From: Ancylostoma caninum
Lineage: Eukaryota; Nematoda; Chromadorea; Rhabditida; Ancylostomatidae
Length of the DNA: 64,000 nucleotides
Assembly (NCBI GenBank): GCA_037903475.1
Contig: JBAJFG010000179.1
Span: 991,149 to 1,055,148 of the forward strand
Reading direction: 5' to 3'
Shown: one piece after another, positions 33,752-48,000 of the stretch
How positions within the stretch are numbered: the first letter of the stretch is position 1
How the letters are laid out: every line of letters begins with the position of its first letter
Notes under the pieces: generated by a model
What the model was told of the DNA's origin: nothing
Seen by the model: the letters and a program-made list of their open reading frames with translations, nothing else
Databases searched by the model: none
Translations under genes and position numbers: made by a program

Positions 33752-36096
33752 GTATCGACGATGTTCCGAGTGTTCAACACGTAATACAGCAGCTGATGTC
33801 TATGAAAGATCAAACGATAGCATTGCAAGCAGAGCTACAGTGTAAATCAATCATTCTTGCACCACGGAATGGTGCCCTTTGTTCTGTGGCGAGCACCGCC
33901 TATGCGGCGCGGCTGAGAGCTTGTCGCTGTGGTTGTCAGTATTGGTGGTATGCTTATATTTTCCACCATTACCGGAACGGAAACAAGCACACAAGGAAAA
34001 ACGGCCTCAGCGCCAAGCGACAAGCACAGTGCTAAGCCGCGTCGCACAGGTAGTGCGGCGCGGCAAAGCAGATGAGCGGTATTCTGATGCAAAAATGATT
34101 GGCTGGCATTGTACTGCGCTGGCACCATGCCATCATGCATACATACTTACATACATATACACTTGCGATTTTGCACTGCAGGACTTGTCACTATATTTCA
34201 GCTCTAAAATGACGATTTGGAACCAAATCTAAGTATTAGGTCGTATGAAAGGTCCCCACGGTTTTGGCCCATCACTTGGCTAAGTTTTTCGCCGATAATT
34301 CACAGGAGTTCTATACCAATGGAATTGTAAAATTACCAGATAAATGGCAAAATGTCAAAAAATAATAATGATCAATATGTACTTGATTGAAATGGATTTT
34401 CAACAAAAAAGCGTTTGTTCAAATATGTACGGAAAACCCGCGGGGACTACATGTGATATAATAAGTTTCAGGGTTCTAGGTGAGAGCTCTGAAACTGTAT
34501 GGAAAAATAGAACGTCAGTTTTGTTGTTATTGGTGAATTTTATCTGAAATCTTTATATCTGTTCATGAGCGAAAGATGAGTGCTGATTTAAACTAGGCAC
34601 ATCTCGTCTCAACACACCTTATAGACTCCATACCTGTCAGCGTCGAGGATGTACGCAGTTTTTTTGAACCTTCGGCCCTTTTTTGTTCATTTGTCTATTT
34701 AATATCAGTCATTAAAGCATTTGACAGGATGTGATAGAATTATGCAAAGAGAGGCAACAAGATGTTGGGGTCCCCAAACTGTAACATTACCCTCCCCTTA
34801 ATTTATTTTTGCAGCGGCCAGCGAGACTACATACGGGCGGAGGCTAGCTGACCAACCCCGGATTGCGCATGTTCTACATATTTGGGGAGGTCCAATGAAT
34901 GAGAAAAAGAATCATCTTGACTCGAAACGAGCTTTGTGGTGAGCAAAACAAAGTTTTGCAAAGTTCTGGCTCTCCGAATTCGAAGAAAAAAAAAACGAGT
35001 AAGATGGGCCATTTGAGGAAGGAGAAAAAGGAAAGAGAAAACGGAAATGTAAAGGACCCACTGACGAACATTTTATACTTGACTTTATAGTTGATGCACT
35101 TACAAGACACTATGCAATACAATTGAACACGTAATGTCGAAATGTCGTAACTGAAACACCGGGAGAAATACACCTATCTTCGAATACTGTAAAACGAAAC
35201 ACGTTACAGTTGTGGGAGCAAATAACATTGATGAAAACCAGTAGATACACGAAAATAATATAATTCCAGCCAGATTGACGCTTTCCTATCTTACTGCTCA
35301 CAAGAATTATGAAAATATGAACAATAGAAGCAGAAAAGAAATGAATGGAAAATGAATGGGAAACACATCTGATACTGATACTACAGCCTTCAGAGAATAT
35401 TGTGGTTTGGTCTCAGCGATGGCCGCTGCAGTGATTTTGGTGCGTATTGATCGGTCGCCGGCGACAGCAGTGACAGCGGCGGAGGCGCAGCGCCCACAAT
35501 CAATATGTAGCAAAACCACTGAGGCCGCGCTTGCACCGAGAAAAATCGCTATACTCCTCGAGAAGTATAGTAACATAAAAAGTGAGCAAGTTTGCAATTC
35601 AGAACTAAACATGTGGAAACTGACCGGGGAGATTGTAAATTAATTCTTGAGTAACAAAAATCAAGAAGGAGGAGATTTTACACGGAGTTTGGAATCTTCT
35701 TACTCAGTTAAACCTCTAACCCGCTGGAGTGACTCTCAGCTTTCTCCAAACGGGATTCTGATGATTAGATGAGTGTGTCTTTTTGAACCAGTGCTGAATA
35801 TCTGAACTCCCATTCTGGGGGAATCATAGTGGAATATTAGCACCCCCCGTCATCGAAATATTTAACTAGCGCTGCAGAGTGATTTTGAACGAATGCGATC
35901 TACAATGTTTGGACAGCCGGATTGCTGAGGCTCTTACGGTACTAGCAACGGTGAATAGAATGGAGTAACCGACCTTCAAAAGACACTCATTCTTCTCAAC
36001 CCGTCCCAGTAAAATCTCAATGAAACGCTCCTTTCATTAACATGAAGAAGAAGCACGTACCCTACTGAAGTCGAGAACTCTTCACGACACCCTAAT
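33752..36096. other. Intergenic between convergent phosphatase 2 and aminopeptidase
   Basis: No gene recognised. Open frames near 33.85-34.2 kb and 35.3-35.6 kb (Ala/Val/Ser-rich in either strand) lack motifs and splice context. The two flanking genes converge here, so 3' ends rather than promoters are expected. Confidence 0.45.
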
Positions 36097-39000
36097 TCAT
36101 ATACAATTCGCTCCGAAAACGCTGTTACAAATGGAATTCAAGCTCCTTGCAGCTTGCCCTGTCCGACATCCGAATGCCGCATCATTGTCGAACAGTCGTG
36201 TGACGCCTAGAGCCACCCGCTTCAGTAGCTGCGTCAAAGTAGCAGGTACCGTGGAATGGCACCAGAATAGATGCCAGTCACACAATTCGAAGTATTCCGC
36301 GTTTTTGTAGACCTGCAAAGATATTCAAGATAACTTGTGTATTTAAAAAGTTGACCAACGTCCAGAGTTTTGATCTGAGGTATGAAGTGCTCCCGTTCAC
36401 CATTCAAAAGTCCTTTTTGCTCAAGTGGGCTAGGGTGAGCGAACATTAATAAGTGTGAGTATAAACTGCTGTCATAGGCCAAGTGAAGTATAAGACCCTG
36501 GGCCGCCGTTACTCGCGACATTGATACCTATCGACATGGGCAGCATCACTGCGGTTGCGGCTGCACGGGCCAATCGATACGCATCAAAATCGATGTCGCT
36601 TGAGCGACGGCGACGTAGGGTGCCATACTCCGCATGGAGTATAACGCTAGCTATACCTGCAAAGTTCAGCCACTCGACTTGTTTAGACTTTCGTTCTTCC
36701 GAGAACCGGATTTCAACTCGAAATTTTAAAATGAAGAGAATTTTCACTAACATAAAATCAAAAAGAAACTTCACATGACTCGAAAGATTAATATTTATCT
36801 AGGAGTTTGGAAAGTACCAACCACATCAACGACGATCTCCTTGATGGCCGTACCGCGATCCACTTTGTCGTGAGCGTAGAAATAGCAGAAGTCAGTGACT
36901 AGCTGAGCTCGGCCTACAGCTGAGAACTGCTCGGGATGTTCGTCCATTTGGCTGTAGATGAAGAAAAAATTTTAAAGGAAAAACGCAAAATGTAACTGGT
37001 CAGTTTCATCGTCCAGCGGCTCACTTTCCTTTTTGGCTTATATTCCTTGACGTCTCATTTATTTCTCTTGTTCTACTCAAATTTTGAAATCTGTCGCTCT
37101 TGCTGACTCTGTCCCAGTGCACAGCAGTGAGCGCTAAGTAAAAATTCGTGGATATCTTTCGAACACACCTGAAAATACTGATCCAAGTAGTAGGATCATA
37201 GTTCACCCTGTAGAACGAGGTGAAGTTCAAGTTGAGCAGCACTTCTGTGTTCTTGGGCGATGTCGTGAGACTCTGTGCAAATAGAAAAGGAGGAAGTCCT
37301 TGCTTCGTGGATAGCCTGAGCGGCCATGGAGATGGATTAAGTTGTTGTAGTTCGAAGCTCAACGGTGAGTTGGACAACTTCACTGCCGGAAAACCTCCGG
37401 TGATGAACCAGTACTCGTAGACCTGAAATGGTGGAAGTGAGGTTCGCTTCATCAGGTAGTCATGGGAATAATAAATTCGAGTGTACTGCAAAATTTTCGA
37501 CACTGCTTGCCTAATAACAGCAAAAAAAGGAAAAGGTAAGAGTTTTTTGCTCTCAAGAATTCAGAGCTTTATGTTTAAAAAGTCAACGATCGAACCTGTG
37601 CCAGCGAAATATTCTGGTCAACTGGTATGTCCTTGAAATACAGCAAGAAACTGCTCATATCAAACGATGTCCGTGTAGCAACGAGATTTCTGATAGCAGA
37701 CAGCATGTAATCTTCGCCAACGACCGTCTCCATACTCTCCAGCAGTACCACTCCCTTGAGGTAGCAGTGGCTAGTTATCTGGAAAAGACCATTACGTTTG
37801 TGCGATTGTGAAGGCATCTCCCGCCGTTCCCCTCCGGCCATGCGTTTTTCCCTATTTCTTAGCATGTTGCTATGGTAAACATCATCAACACCGAAAGCAA
37901 TCAACAAAAACATTCAACACACGCTATTCCCCCTGAGGAACAATTGAAACGCACGCGATGTTTACTGTTTTGTTTCTGCAAGAGTCAGTTGTTCCTCTTG
38001 ACAAACCAGTAAATGTCAGTGTTTTTGTAATGTTGCAAGTAGAGTTTGTGAGATAAAAACGTAAACATAAACAAGTAGAAGGAAAAAATGACAGGACGGG
38101 AGTTCACGCATTTTAATGGGAAAAAGGAAAAAAGCCAGGATTCGAAAGAATTCCTGTTTTTAAGGAGCTATAAGTTCCCGATAGGCGGCATGGGTCAGTT
38201 TTTCCGTGATATCTCTAAGCTAGCAAAGGATGTAGTGGGTTCTAGTTGGATAGACTAGAACCCACCTCTACGTTCTGAGCACCTTTGCCCTCTCGATGTC
38301 TGCGCATCCTCATATTTCATACGTTCATATTTCATTGTTCCCGTTCTCGATCGCTCATCCGGTATAGTTTGTATAATTGGGCGTAATCTCATGGATTGTG
38401 TCGTATGTGGATATTGTGAGAGCAGAGCAGGTTATTTGGAGCAGGGATAGCCGGGAATAGTCCGTAGTGGAGCAAAAGACCCCTGCTGTTGTTAGGACGT
38501 AGGTCGAGTTATCTTTAAAAGTTACTAAACGGGGCAAATTAGTGGATTAGTTGGTGAATTGGCTAAAGTAAAAGTAATCTAAAAAGAGTACATAACATAT
38601 AAAATACGAATTTTTGCCAACCCTATCACTGGTACAGTGGACGGCATCTGCGCCATCGAGAAGGACGCAGCGCGGCAGCGCCGCGCGCGCTGGGACCGGT
38701 GTCGTTTGCTGCCAGAATGCTATTTCTAGTCGCTTTCTTCCCGATTTGGTCAAAAATCCTTAAAATCGGGCAGAAAGCTCTAGATATAGCATAACAGCAG
38801 CAGAAAACATCGTTTACGACGTGGGCGGCGCGGTTGCGCGGCGTGCTCCTTGAGGCCGCGGATGGGCCACCGCCACTGACGTCCACTGTAAGTGTGCGCT
38901 GGGTACTCATCTCCTACTTAGTTGCTGCCATCCTCCCCTCAATTGCCGCTAAAGGGAACGAAAGTTTGTTGCTGCTAGGGTTTCTACTCGACGCATTACG

Positions 39001-42000
39001 CTGTTCGGGTTGCATACCTAGCTCGCATTCATCAGAGCAAATGCTACCAGAACAAAGTCAGCTATAGGCATGACTTGCTTGGTCGATTACTGGGAACTGG
39101 GAAGCCTCGGGAACCTGAATCCTGAAAGATCGTTCGCACTCTGTTTTCTTTCGACCTTCCATCCTCCCAGACCTTTCTTCTTGTTCTTGTCTCTTTTTCC
39201 ATAACCAGTGGTTGCTGTCTGTCCAAGTAGTAAGCATCCGTACATTGTTGAGAACACGAATGTAAATAAAGTTACTTACAAGACTCTGCGTGGTGTTGTC
39301 CGGCATGACGAGGGAGTGTTCAGGGGCGAAGAAGTCTTCGGTAAGCTGGATAGCCACGTATTTTGACAACATGAATCGTTCCCATCTCGAGTCATGGCCA
39401 AGCACTGCTGCGGCAACCTTGTAGGAGACGTAGTCGGTGAGATCTTCCTGAAAAAAGGAACATGTCGTGCGTGTGGAGATTCCAGTAAATTCCATGTATT
39501 TTGAAGTAAGAATTTTCAAAAATGAAAATGAAAAAAATCAAAATGAATTCTGAAGACGCTCCAGCAAGGAGGTTTCGCTAGAAGTCACTTTTCAAAGATC
39601 TTCTAACTTGACCCAGGACGAAGTAGTGAAACAAATACAAATAAATGGTAATTGCCGACTAGACGCGTTATTTTATTTCATTTATTTTTTATTTATTTAT
39701 TTATTACTTTTTATTTTCTTCATCGGGAATTGGAAACAGCTCTATTTGTTTGCTTTTTCCACGACATAGAAAGGATACTAAGGCTTTGGGTCTAATTATG
39801 GATCTTGACTGGAGAAGCCCGCATCCGCCCTGAAGCCAGCCGGATCTGGCTGCTGGAATTAGTGATTGTGTCAACGTAGAAAATAGTAACAGAATGTTAT
39901 TCACGCGTCGCGCCACATCACTTCCGTATTCCATAATGTCACGGCTAACCAAACACCAGAATAGTCCCTTTTTACTTGCATGCTATGGCGCAATGTGGAT
40001 TCTCCTGGGCTGGCGTGCTTCATCGAAATTACCCAACCAAACAATGAACGTTAACCAAGGTTAACGCACGTATTAACGACGTAAAAATTTTGGGAAACTA
40101 ACATTCTTACCCTGAATAATTCCAGTGGTGGCCCTGGGCCCGGAAGAGATGCACTGATGGACGGATGGGTGATCTCCTACCTATGGGTATGGTTACCGTG
40201 GGTACCAACTCGATAAAGACAACGCCACGTATTTCTCATCATGTTGCCAAGTGAGGGGGTGAATCCTGAGCCGTCAATACTGAAAGGGTGAATCGTGGTC
40301 CATCGATACGTCTACCATGGGTAATTTCAATCACGCATGAGCCCCTGGAATGGGTAAACTGATCTGTGAGCTGAAAAGCTGAGACATGAGATGAAAACTC
40401 GTCCTTCTACAGCAGCGGTACGGTGTCCGTACCCCTTCCTCTTATGCAACATCTCTGATGGGCTAGGATACATAACCCATGGTGAAAGTGTCAACGTACT
40501 CAAATTTACCCTTTACCTTGTACCTATCAGCATGTTTACCTACACGTAGCACTGTGCTCACCTGGCTGCAACCCAGGAATTTATTTCTTCTTGCGATGAT
40601 ACATCCGTTCCCTGCATAACTGGGGCTTACAGAGTGTCCGAGGTATCGAGGATTCATTATTTCTTGTCCTTTTTTCCTAGAAAACCTTTGTTTTGGGAGG
40701 AAATAGATGTTAGGCCTCATGCGTCATTGAGATAACCCAAGGTAAGCGCTCTAGACTCACCATTTGCTAACACGGAGTCAACACATTTACCCTGGGTAAT
40801 CTCAGTGATGCTTTCAAGTCACTGTCTACACCCACCCTATGGATACGGGGTTAACCTTCCAGTGATGCATGTCGGCTCCGATGGATACCAATACAAGATA
40901 GACGTGCCTAGAGCGTTGCAAAACGCTCCCACATGTCTGTGAGTCGCGCCATGTAGTGGTCCTACCGCTCCGTGTGGAAGTCCTCCCCACTCGTGAACAG
41001 TACTTCCAGCCGATCCCCCGCGCTACTTCTCTAGACCCCACTGCGGCAGCATGTGACGCGGTTTCAAGTTGTTTCGATTGCGATGTGTGTGTGCCGTTGG
41101 CGAAAACAAGAAAACAGCGTCGAAAAACAGACAACAACACACATGCACAGACGCGGAACTCGCCGACGACGACGGCGGCTGGACACCGAAGATCGTCACC
41201 GAGCCGATGGAACGCTACTGCCGAGGAGTGGGTGAGGCCGCGATGCGAACGTCGACGTCGCGTCGCCACGTGGGATACGCAGTCGTCAGCGCAACAAAAC
41301 AACACTCACACACAATCACATACACAAAAAGGGCACTCGCTATCGAGTGAGGGGCGCTAGCCGTTGATGAGGCTATTTTCGGGTGGTTGGTTGAATGAGG
41401 AGTGGAATGAAGTGAGCACGAGCAAGTGCAAAAAGCTTAGTTATGGGTTGCAAAGGCTCAGAAGACAGGGATGAAGAAGAGCGAATGTGGGGGAGTTTGT
41501 ACCGGATGCGTGCATCAGTCGCGCTTCGAACGCATGTATCAACGAGGAGCGCCGCTAATATGTGCATCTCGCCTGCATCTAATCTGCATAGGAGGTGCAC
41601 CTGCAGCCTATCCTCCGTCATATAGTCGCACGCGCGACTGACGCACTCACCTAGTGCAAGTGTTAGTACTCCAAACGAAGAAATCACTGTAAAGGCCGAA
41701 TAGATCAGATGCGTACGTTCGACGCCCAGGCGTCGACTACATATACGATGATGTGTAGGTCTAGTAGCAGCCCTGACGCAGCTCAGACGCATTCGATACG
41801 CACGCATTGGCCCCTTCACAGCAGCCATGCGACATCTTCATCTAGGGTATGCATGCCGCGTTGACAGCTCTTCATAGAAAATCCTTTGCAAATAGATGCA
41901 TGCGTCTGACGCGCGATTGACGTACGATGAGACGAGGTGTTAAGTGGGAGCGAGATGACGGTTATAATAGCATTACCTTCTGATGGGTTAAGGATAAGCG

Positions 42001-45000
42001 TTCTTGGGCCCGCATACATCACTGAGATAACCCACGGCCTAGATGCATCCTTGAGAATATCCGGGATGAACGTGTTTACGTACGTCAGTACGTAAACACG
42101 TTCATCCTGGATATTCTCAAGGATGGGTAAGTTTGGGGGTTTGACACATTTACCCTGGGTAACTTCAGTGATGCATGTGTCCCCAGGTAAAAGGGTTAAC
42201 ATACTCAAAGTTATCCTTCACCATGTTTACCCAAACCTATGGCTATAAAGTTATACTCATCGTTTCAGTGAGGCATGCTGACCCTGAGTAATTGGAGCTT
42301 ACCCACAGGGTATCCAACAAATGCAGGATTCGTTAACTTTTCCTTTTTTTTCCCAGGAACCCCTCCATTCTGAGGAAGACAGCTAAAATCATATTGCGAA
42401 TACAATGAACTTTCGCTGATATGGTTCTGGTAATATGTTCGGACTACGTAATAAACCTTAGCAATATTTTATGTCTTTCAGTATATTGAATACGAATGTC
42501 AACGTTATTTCTCATGCCATAGTCACTGCCCTGCCAAAAGTAACACTTTTCAGCTCTATCTGATGCCCTATCCACGACGAAGTTCCCTGGTGTCCGTATA
42601 AGTTAAAATCTCCACAAATAGCCTGTCGTTGCACAAACATGTTTACTTGACTCGCTTCACTCAGCATCACATCACTATCGCCAAAACACACTATAATTTA
42701 GCCCCAATAGTGCACTGCTGCTTAGGTGTCCTTGTCTCGTCGCTATCGATGAGTGTTGTGTTTTTCGTGTGTACAACACAGCAAATTAAGTTGATTCTTG
42801 ATGGCTTGAAGTGCTCAGCGCTCTCTTTTGAGGTAGCTGGGAGCTTTGGATAACAAGCACCCTGAGAAACCATGTTTGTCAAATGGGAATACATGCGGAG
42901 AATAAACAAACTCCAAAGTAGCTGGCGATGATTCGTTGAGATGTGTTATAGCAGCATTTTTTCTCTGTGCATATAGGAGATTTCAGTGATCCGGACTCGC
43001 TCGCATGCGCTGCACTGTTGACGTCTTGGTACTCTGCTTCTCTGCGTATCTGTATTTCTCAATGCTAGTCATCGTCCTTATTGCAGGTCGATTCTCCTAC
43101 TTCCTGTTCTAACCTGTCCGAACAAGTGGTGGCTCGTGCGAGCGGGTCAAGACCGCTGGGTCTTCCTATACTACCATTGCACGGTATCGCTTTGGGTACG
43201 TTGGTCGGACGCGTAACATTCAGCGATGCAGCAATTGCTGTAAGTTACGTAGTAGTAGTACTATAGTACTGCTCATTTAATGACCGCGCCGCATCGAGCC
43301 GCGTGGCGTCAGCGTCACTGCCGTCACCTGCACAGCTCGAGAAGTAGATGATTTCCTTCGAACTTGTTGATTACCTACGCAATCACATCTCACCGAGAAA
43401 CAGAGAACTCCCCTACACACTGCTTTTATTTCCGTGTGTCTGGTTAATGTAATCAATCTCTGTGTAAATCGCTTTTTTTACGATTACAGATCAGCTTTTC
43501 ACAACAAGCAGATTTACATGCGGATGTTTTCGTGTCTGAACGTCACAAGGGATGTCAATAGCGATGATTCGTAATTTTGCGGACTTTCATGAGCATCGTG
43601 ATCATGGCTGGATTTCTGTTGAATGTGAAACTGCACAAGTTTGTGCATTTATGCACAAGTAAGATCAGTTACAGATTTGACACCTGTGACTTTACGACTG
43701 TTTTGAGATCTCTTAGGTATGAAAAGTTATGTTTTTTTCAACTCCTGGCAATGACACGTTAAATTTGACAGGTGTCGTTTGGCATTTTGTACGACAAATT
43801 TGGCAGGTGTTGTGAAACTGCACACAAAACAACTTGGTCAGGAGGCCGTCAACCAAATAGTTGCTGTGATCGATGTGGGAAGCAATAAATGAATGAAATA
43901 AAATGAAAAATAAAAACAGTTAGTATATGATATGTTAATTACTGTGTGTTATGCAAATACTTTGGAACTGGCAGAGAATTCTGCATAATATTGCGAGCGT
44001 TGTACCTGGAATGGGCGACAAAATCAGGCCTTATGATTGGTCAGTTAGATGCATGGGCCAATCACAGAGCCCTGTCCGGACGCACCTCTCCGCACCTCTC
44101 TGAATTAAATTTTCCAAGATTGGTTTTGATTCTTATACGAAAACCATGCAGCAGTGTTTCAAAATTTTAACAAAGAAAAAAAAAGAGAAAACACCGTACA
44201 GGACCATAAAAACTCTTAAGAAGATTTTAGAAAACTGTATTCGGTTAGTGTGAAAAATCAATACTGATCATTCAATCATTTTTTCGTGCTAGATGGCAGT
44301 TTAAGGTAATAAGGTAATACTATCAGGTTAAAAACTGGGAATTTAAGAACCTGGAGAATTAAGTCAAGATTAAACTCTGGAGAATCCAGTCAAAACTAGA
44401 ACACTGCCAAATTATTCAAAAACTATAAAAAGGCGTGCTCACATACTCTTGCAGTAGTACCGAGAATATCTCAAAAGCCGCCATACCTGCAAACATATCC
44501 ACCTCCAGCTGTCCACCGTAGCCTTGTTGCCGATCCAATGGTGTGCGAGTTCGTGAGCGATCACATAGGTCAGATGAGCGTCATCACCATAGGTGGCGAG
44601 GTTTTCCGACAGCAACACGTGACCCCAGTTTTCCATACCACCATCGTAGTCTGGTACGAGTATGAAATCGACCTATAAGACGAAAAGTCGCGCATTGTCG
44701 CCCATTGTCGCTCATTGTACGTGGCCTTTCAATTACAGCGATTGTCAGTTGTTCTGTGTCGTCTGACCTTGAGAGAATACATGACATGTTGGGCAAGCGG
44801 CTCGTTTTAGAACTATCGCTCGTTGTCGCTTATTCCCGCTTACGCTTACTGCAGAGAGACCTATGCACCGAAATCCACTCGGTTGTATTCGTTTACGCTT
44901 GGCAGGGACCAGTGAAATGTCAAACCCAGTAATAACCGTAATTTCTGTTCTAATTAATGATATTAGAGCTCCGCTAGCGCTGAACACTGGTTGCACTCTG

Positions 45001-48000
45001 TCGCTTGTGCCCGCTTAGGTTTGCTTGAAAGCCCTGCATGTGAATCAAAGCTTTCAAAATTCCTCAGCATTGCAAATGTCTGTCCACCTCCATATTGCCG
45101 TATGCTGTCATCTTCGACCGTTCATCTATTAAACAAAGCGCCGTAAGAGGGCTAGAGCGGCTAGAGATACGTGGCGGCACTCATAGACACCGCAATCTCT
45201 ACAACTTTCCAAACTGATCTATCATGGTTCATAGTTCATGCCCTGCGGGTAAGCCACACCCCTTCTCCCAATTATTACCTAGAAATGACGTGTTTTCCAC
45301 TCGCAATACAAACTAATGCACTTCATTGAGCCCGAACCATTTCAGTTATATTTTAACCTAGTGTAGTACTAACATATTCGATGTCCCTCGTAATCGTTTA
45401 GGCTCGCCCGCTGTCGCTCGCCATACTAACAAAGCATGTGTGACTTACCTTGTTCAACGGTAATGGAATCTCCATAATACTGGCCAGTAATTCAAACGAA
45501 TCGATAGCGATGTCGAGAACACGAATGGCGACAGCGTGCGAGATAGCATGAACACGTACCGTAACTCCGAACGAAGTCTGGCGCGTGATCTAAAATTATC
45601 GATTTTTAGAGCGATGTGATCAATAATAATCTATTGGGACTTCCTGAGAATGATATCCTTTTGAAATTATGCCATTTATTGAGAGCATTTTTAAAGTTTT
45701 GAAAAAAAAACGTCGCTGTTCTGTTATTGGTCAGCAACTCTCAGCAATTTACCCTACGATTGGTCGGTTCCAACTCTTTTCGTTTTTTTTTTTTCAGAAT
45801 TCCATTAATTTTGGAACTAACATCAATTTGCTCCATGATACCATGGAATTTTTCGCTCCCCCGTCAACAAAGCAGTGGTAGCAACAGCAAGCGAACCGTG
45901 CTCACTCGACGTAAACATTAGTTCAGCAGTATGGTTTTTGTCCACAGCCGTCGCCGTTGACGCCGCGCGTCCGTGACGCGTCTGTCGCGTCGCCGCCAAC
46001 GCGACCAGTTTATTTACTATTTTGTGGAGTTAATGCGACACGGGCGCGCGATTTCTGATCGAGCAAAGGAAACCGATGAGCATTTTGATCAAAACACTAC
46101 ATAAATAGGATATTCACCATATATATACAAGCACCAAAAAACAGCTCTGAAGCCAAGTGAAAGTCTCGCGCTCAGCGATTGAAATTGTGCTGCAACAGCG
46201 CGTCAACAGCTGCAAAATTGATGAATAAAAAGCAGGATCCCATTCCAGCTCAGTGAGTCGTTATATTAGATGAAATTTGTTAAATATATCAATGAATGAT
46301 AGGAATAATTGGGATAATTTGGAATCAATGAGGACACTTCTGCAAAGGCCTCGAACAGTGCTGTCCGCTTGGATCAAGCTCCCTCTCCCGAAAAGGAAGG
46401 CATCAACCTAACCGCGGGTTTAGACTGGACGAGTTCGTCAGGCAAAACCGCCATTAGCTGCCAGTAACACTCGTCACAGTGTATGAAGGGAAAGTGTGGC
46501 CATGGTAGCTCAGAACAGCAACTTTGTAGTGGACACAGGCTTTATATCATTTATATCCTGGGAGAGTAGCAATTTTCTAAAGCCTAGGCATTTCTTCACT
46601 CTTTAGTACCAGTCCCATTCGATTGCCCAGTCGATGAGGGTGCTATAGTACCGCCCTTCTATGGAAAAAGTTGCAAAACTACGAGTAAGCGGCAGTATCA
46701 AGGGTTCTTCACTCCAAACTGCATTTTCTTTAGGGAAATTCCTTCGACCCCGATCCAGATAGACAGTGGGTCTCCCTGATCGAACGAAGTGGATTAGGAT
46801 ATAGTAATTAAGACCGTGTATACCTCACTGAAATACCGTTAACGTGAATTCGTTCGATAACCGAACATCTTCTGTCAACTGGGCAATTTATACTAGATTA
46901 GTACGTTCGATTTCTGAGGTTGCGGTTGAGGCGACAACAGATGGACACAAAAGGTAACATTTTGGTGTCCATGTAACTATTCCAGACCAAAAGGCAGACC
47001 ACCGGATCGTTGTAGAAAACAAATCGAAGAAACGCTAGGAAGATCATGTCGAAATGTAGCAAACGACCGGCGAGAATTCAGAAGGTGGCTGGAGGGCCTA
47101 TTTCCCCACAATTGAGGAGGAGGAATATGGTCTTCAAGTAACAAGCACAAGTAGTACGCTCGATGTGCGTCATCTGCATGACGAAAATTAGCCTCAGTCG
47201 TCGTAGCGCTGACGCAGCTCATACGCAGGTGAGACGCAGGCGTTCGTGGCCTCGCGGTTGCCGCGCGATATTTTCCTTCAGACTACTATAAATACTATGC
47301 ATGCCCCATTCACTGAAATTCATGGGTAATTATTGGTAGACAGACATGCCCGCGTTTTATGCGCGACTGACGGACGCATCTAGTATAAATCGCCCTAATA
47401 GTGATAGAAATTGCAACTCAGTCATAATGTAATGCGCTTCATAAGTATGTGGGGGAGTGAAAATCGTTCTGTATCGCTACGAAGCGCTGATTTTTAAACA
47501 TATCGCCTAACGCGCAACTTATATTCCACATGCGTGCGTAAGTCGCTCATCAGACGCACACATCCATTGGCGGAGGATTTTTTTTTACGGAAAGTAGTCT
47601 GTCCTGCATGTTCATCGCGAGGTCCCGAAAGTCTCACCTGCGTCTGAGCCACGTCAGGACACGATTGGACCTATTCTTCATCACGCGGACGCACGCGAAT
47701 CGAACGCGCGCATCTAGTGTAAAATGCACTCATTTTATTTATCTCTGCGGGTTGCCAGAATATCATTCGCTCAGAATTTTCGAGGATGTTTATTGTGTTG
47801 TAATATTTTAACTATAGTAGAAGTTATATATTATCATGTATAATCTCTATTATATTCAATAAATATCAGTAAATGCATAATAAAATGATAAACAATGTAG
47901 ATGTTATAGATATTAGTATTATACATATGTCATGATGTATCAATTATATATAATCCCTCTGAGAAAAGCTTCGCCCTAACCACTATTATTGGGACAAGGT

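Noticed and set aside
38626..39067. Overlapping open frames on both strands
   Set aside because: Cover MITE A copy 2, which has no coding capacity.
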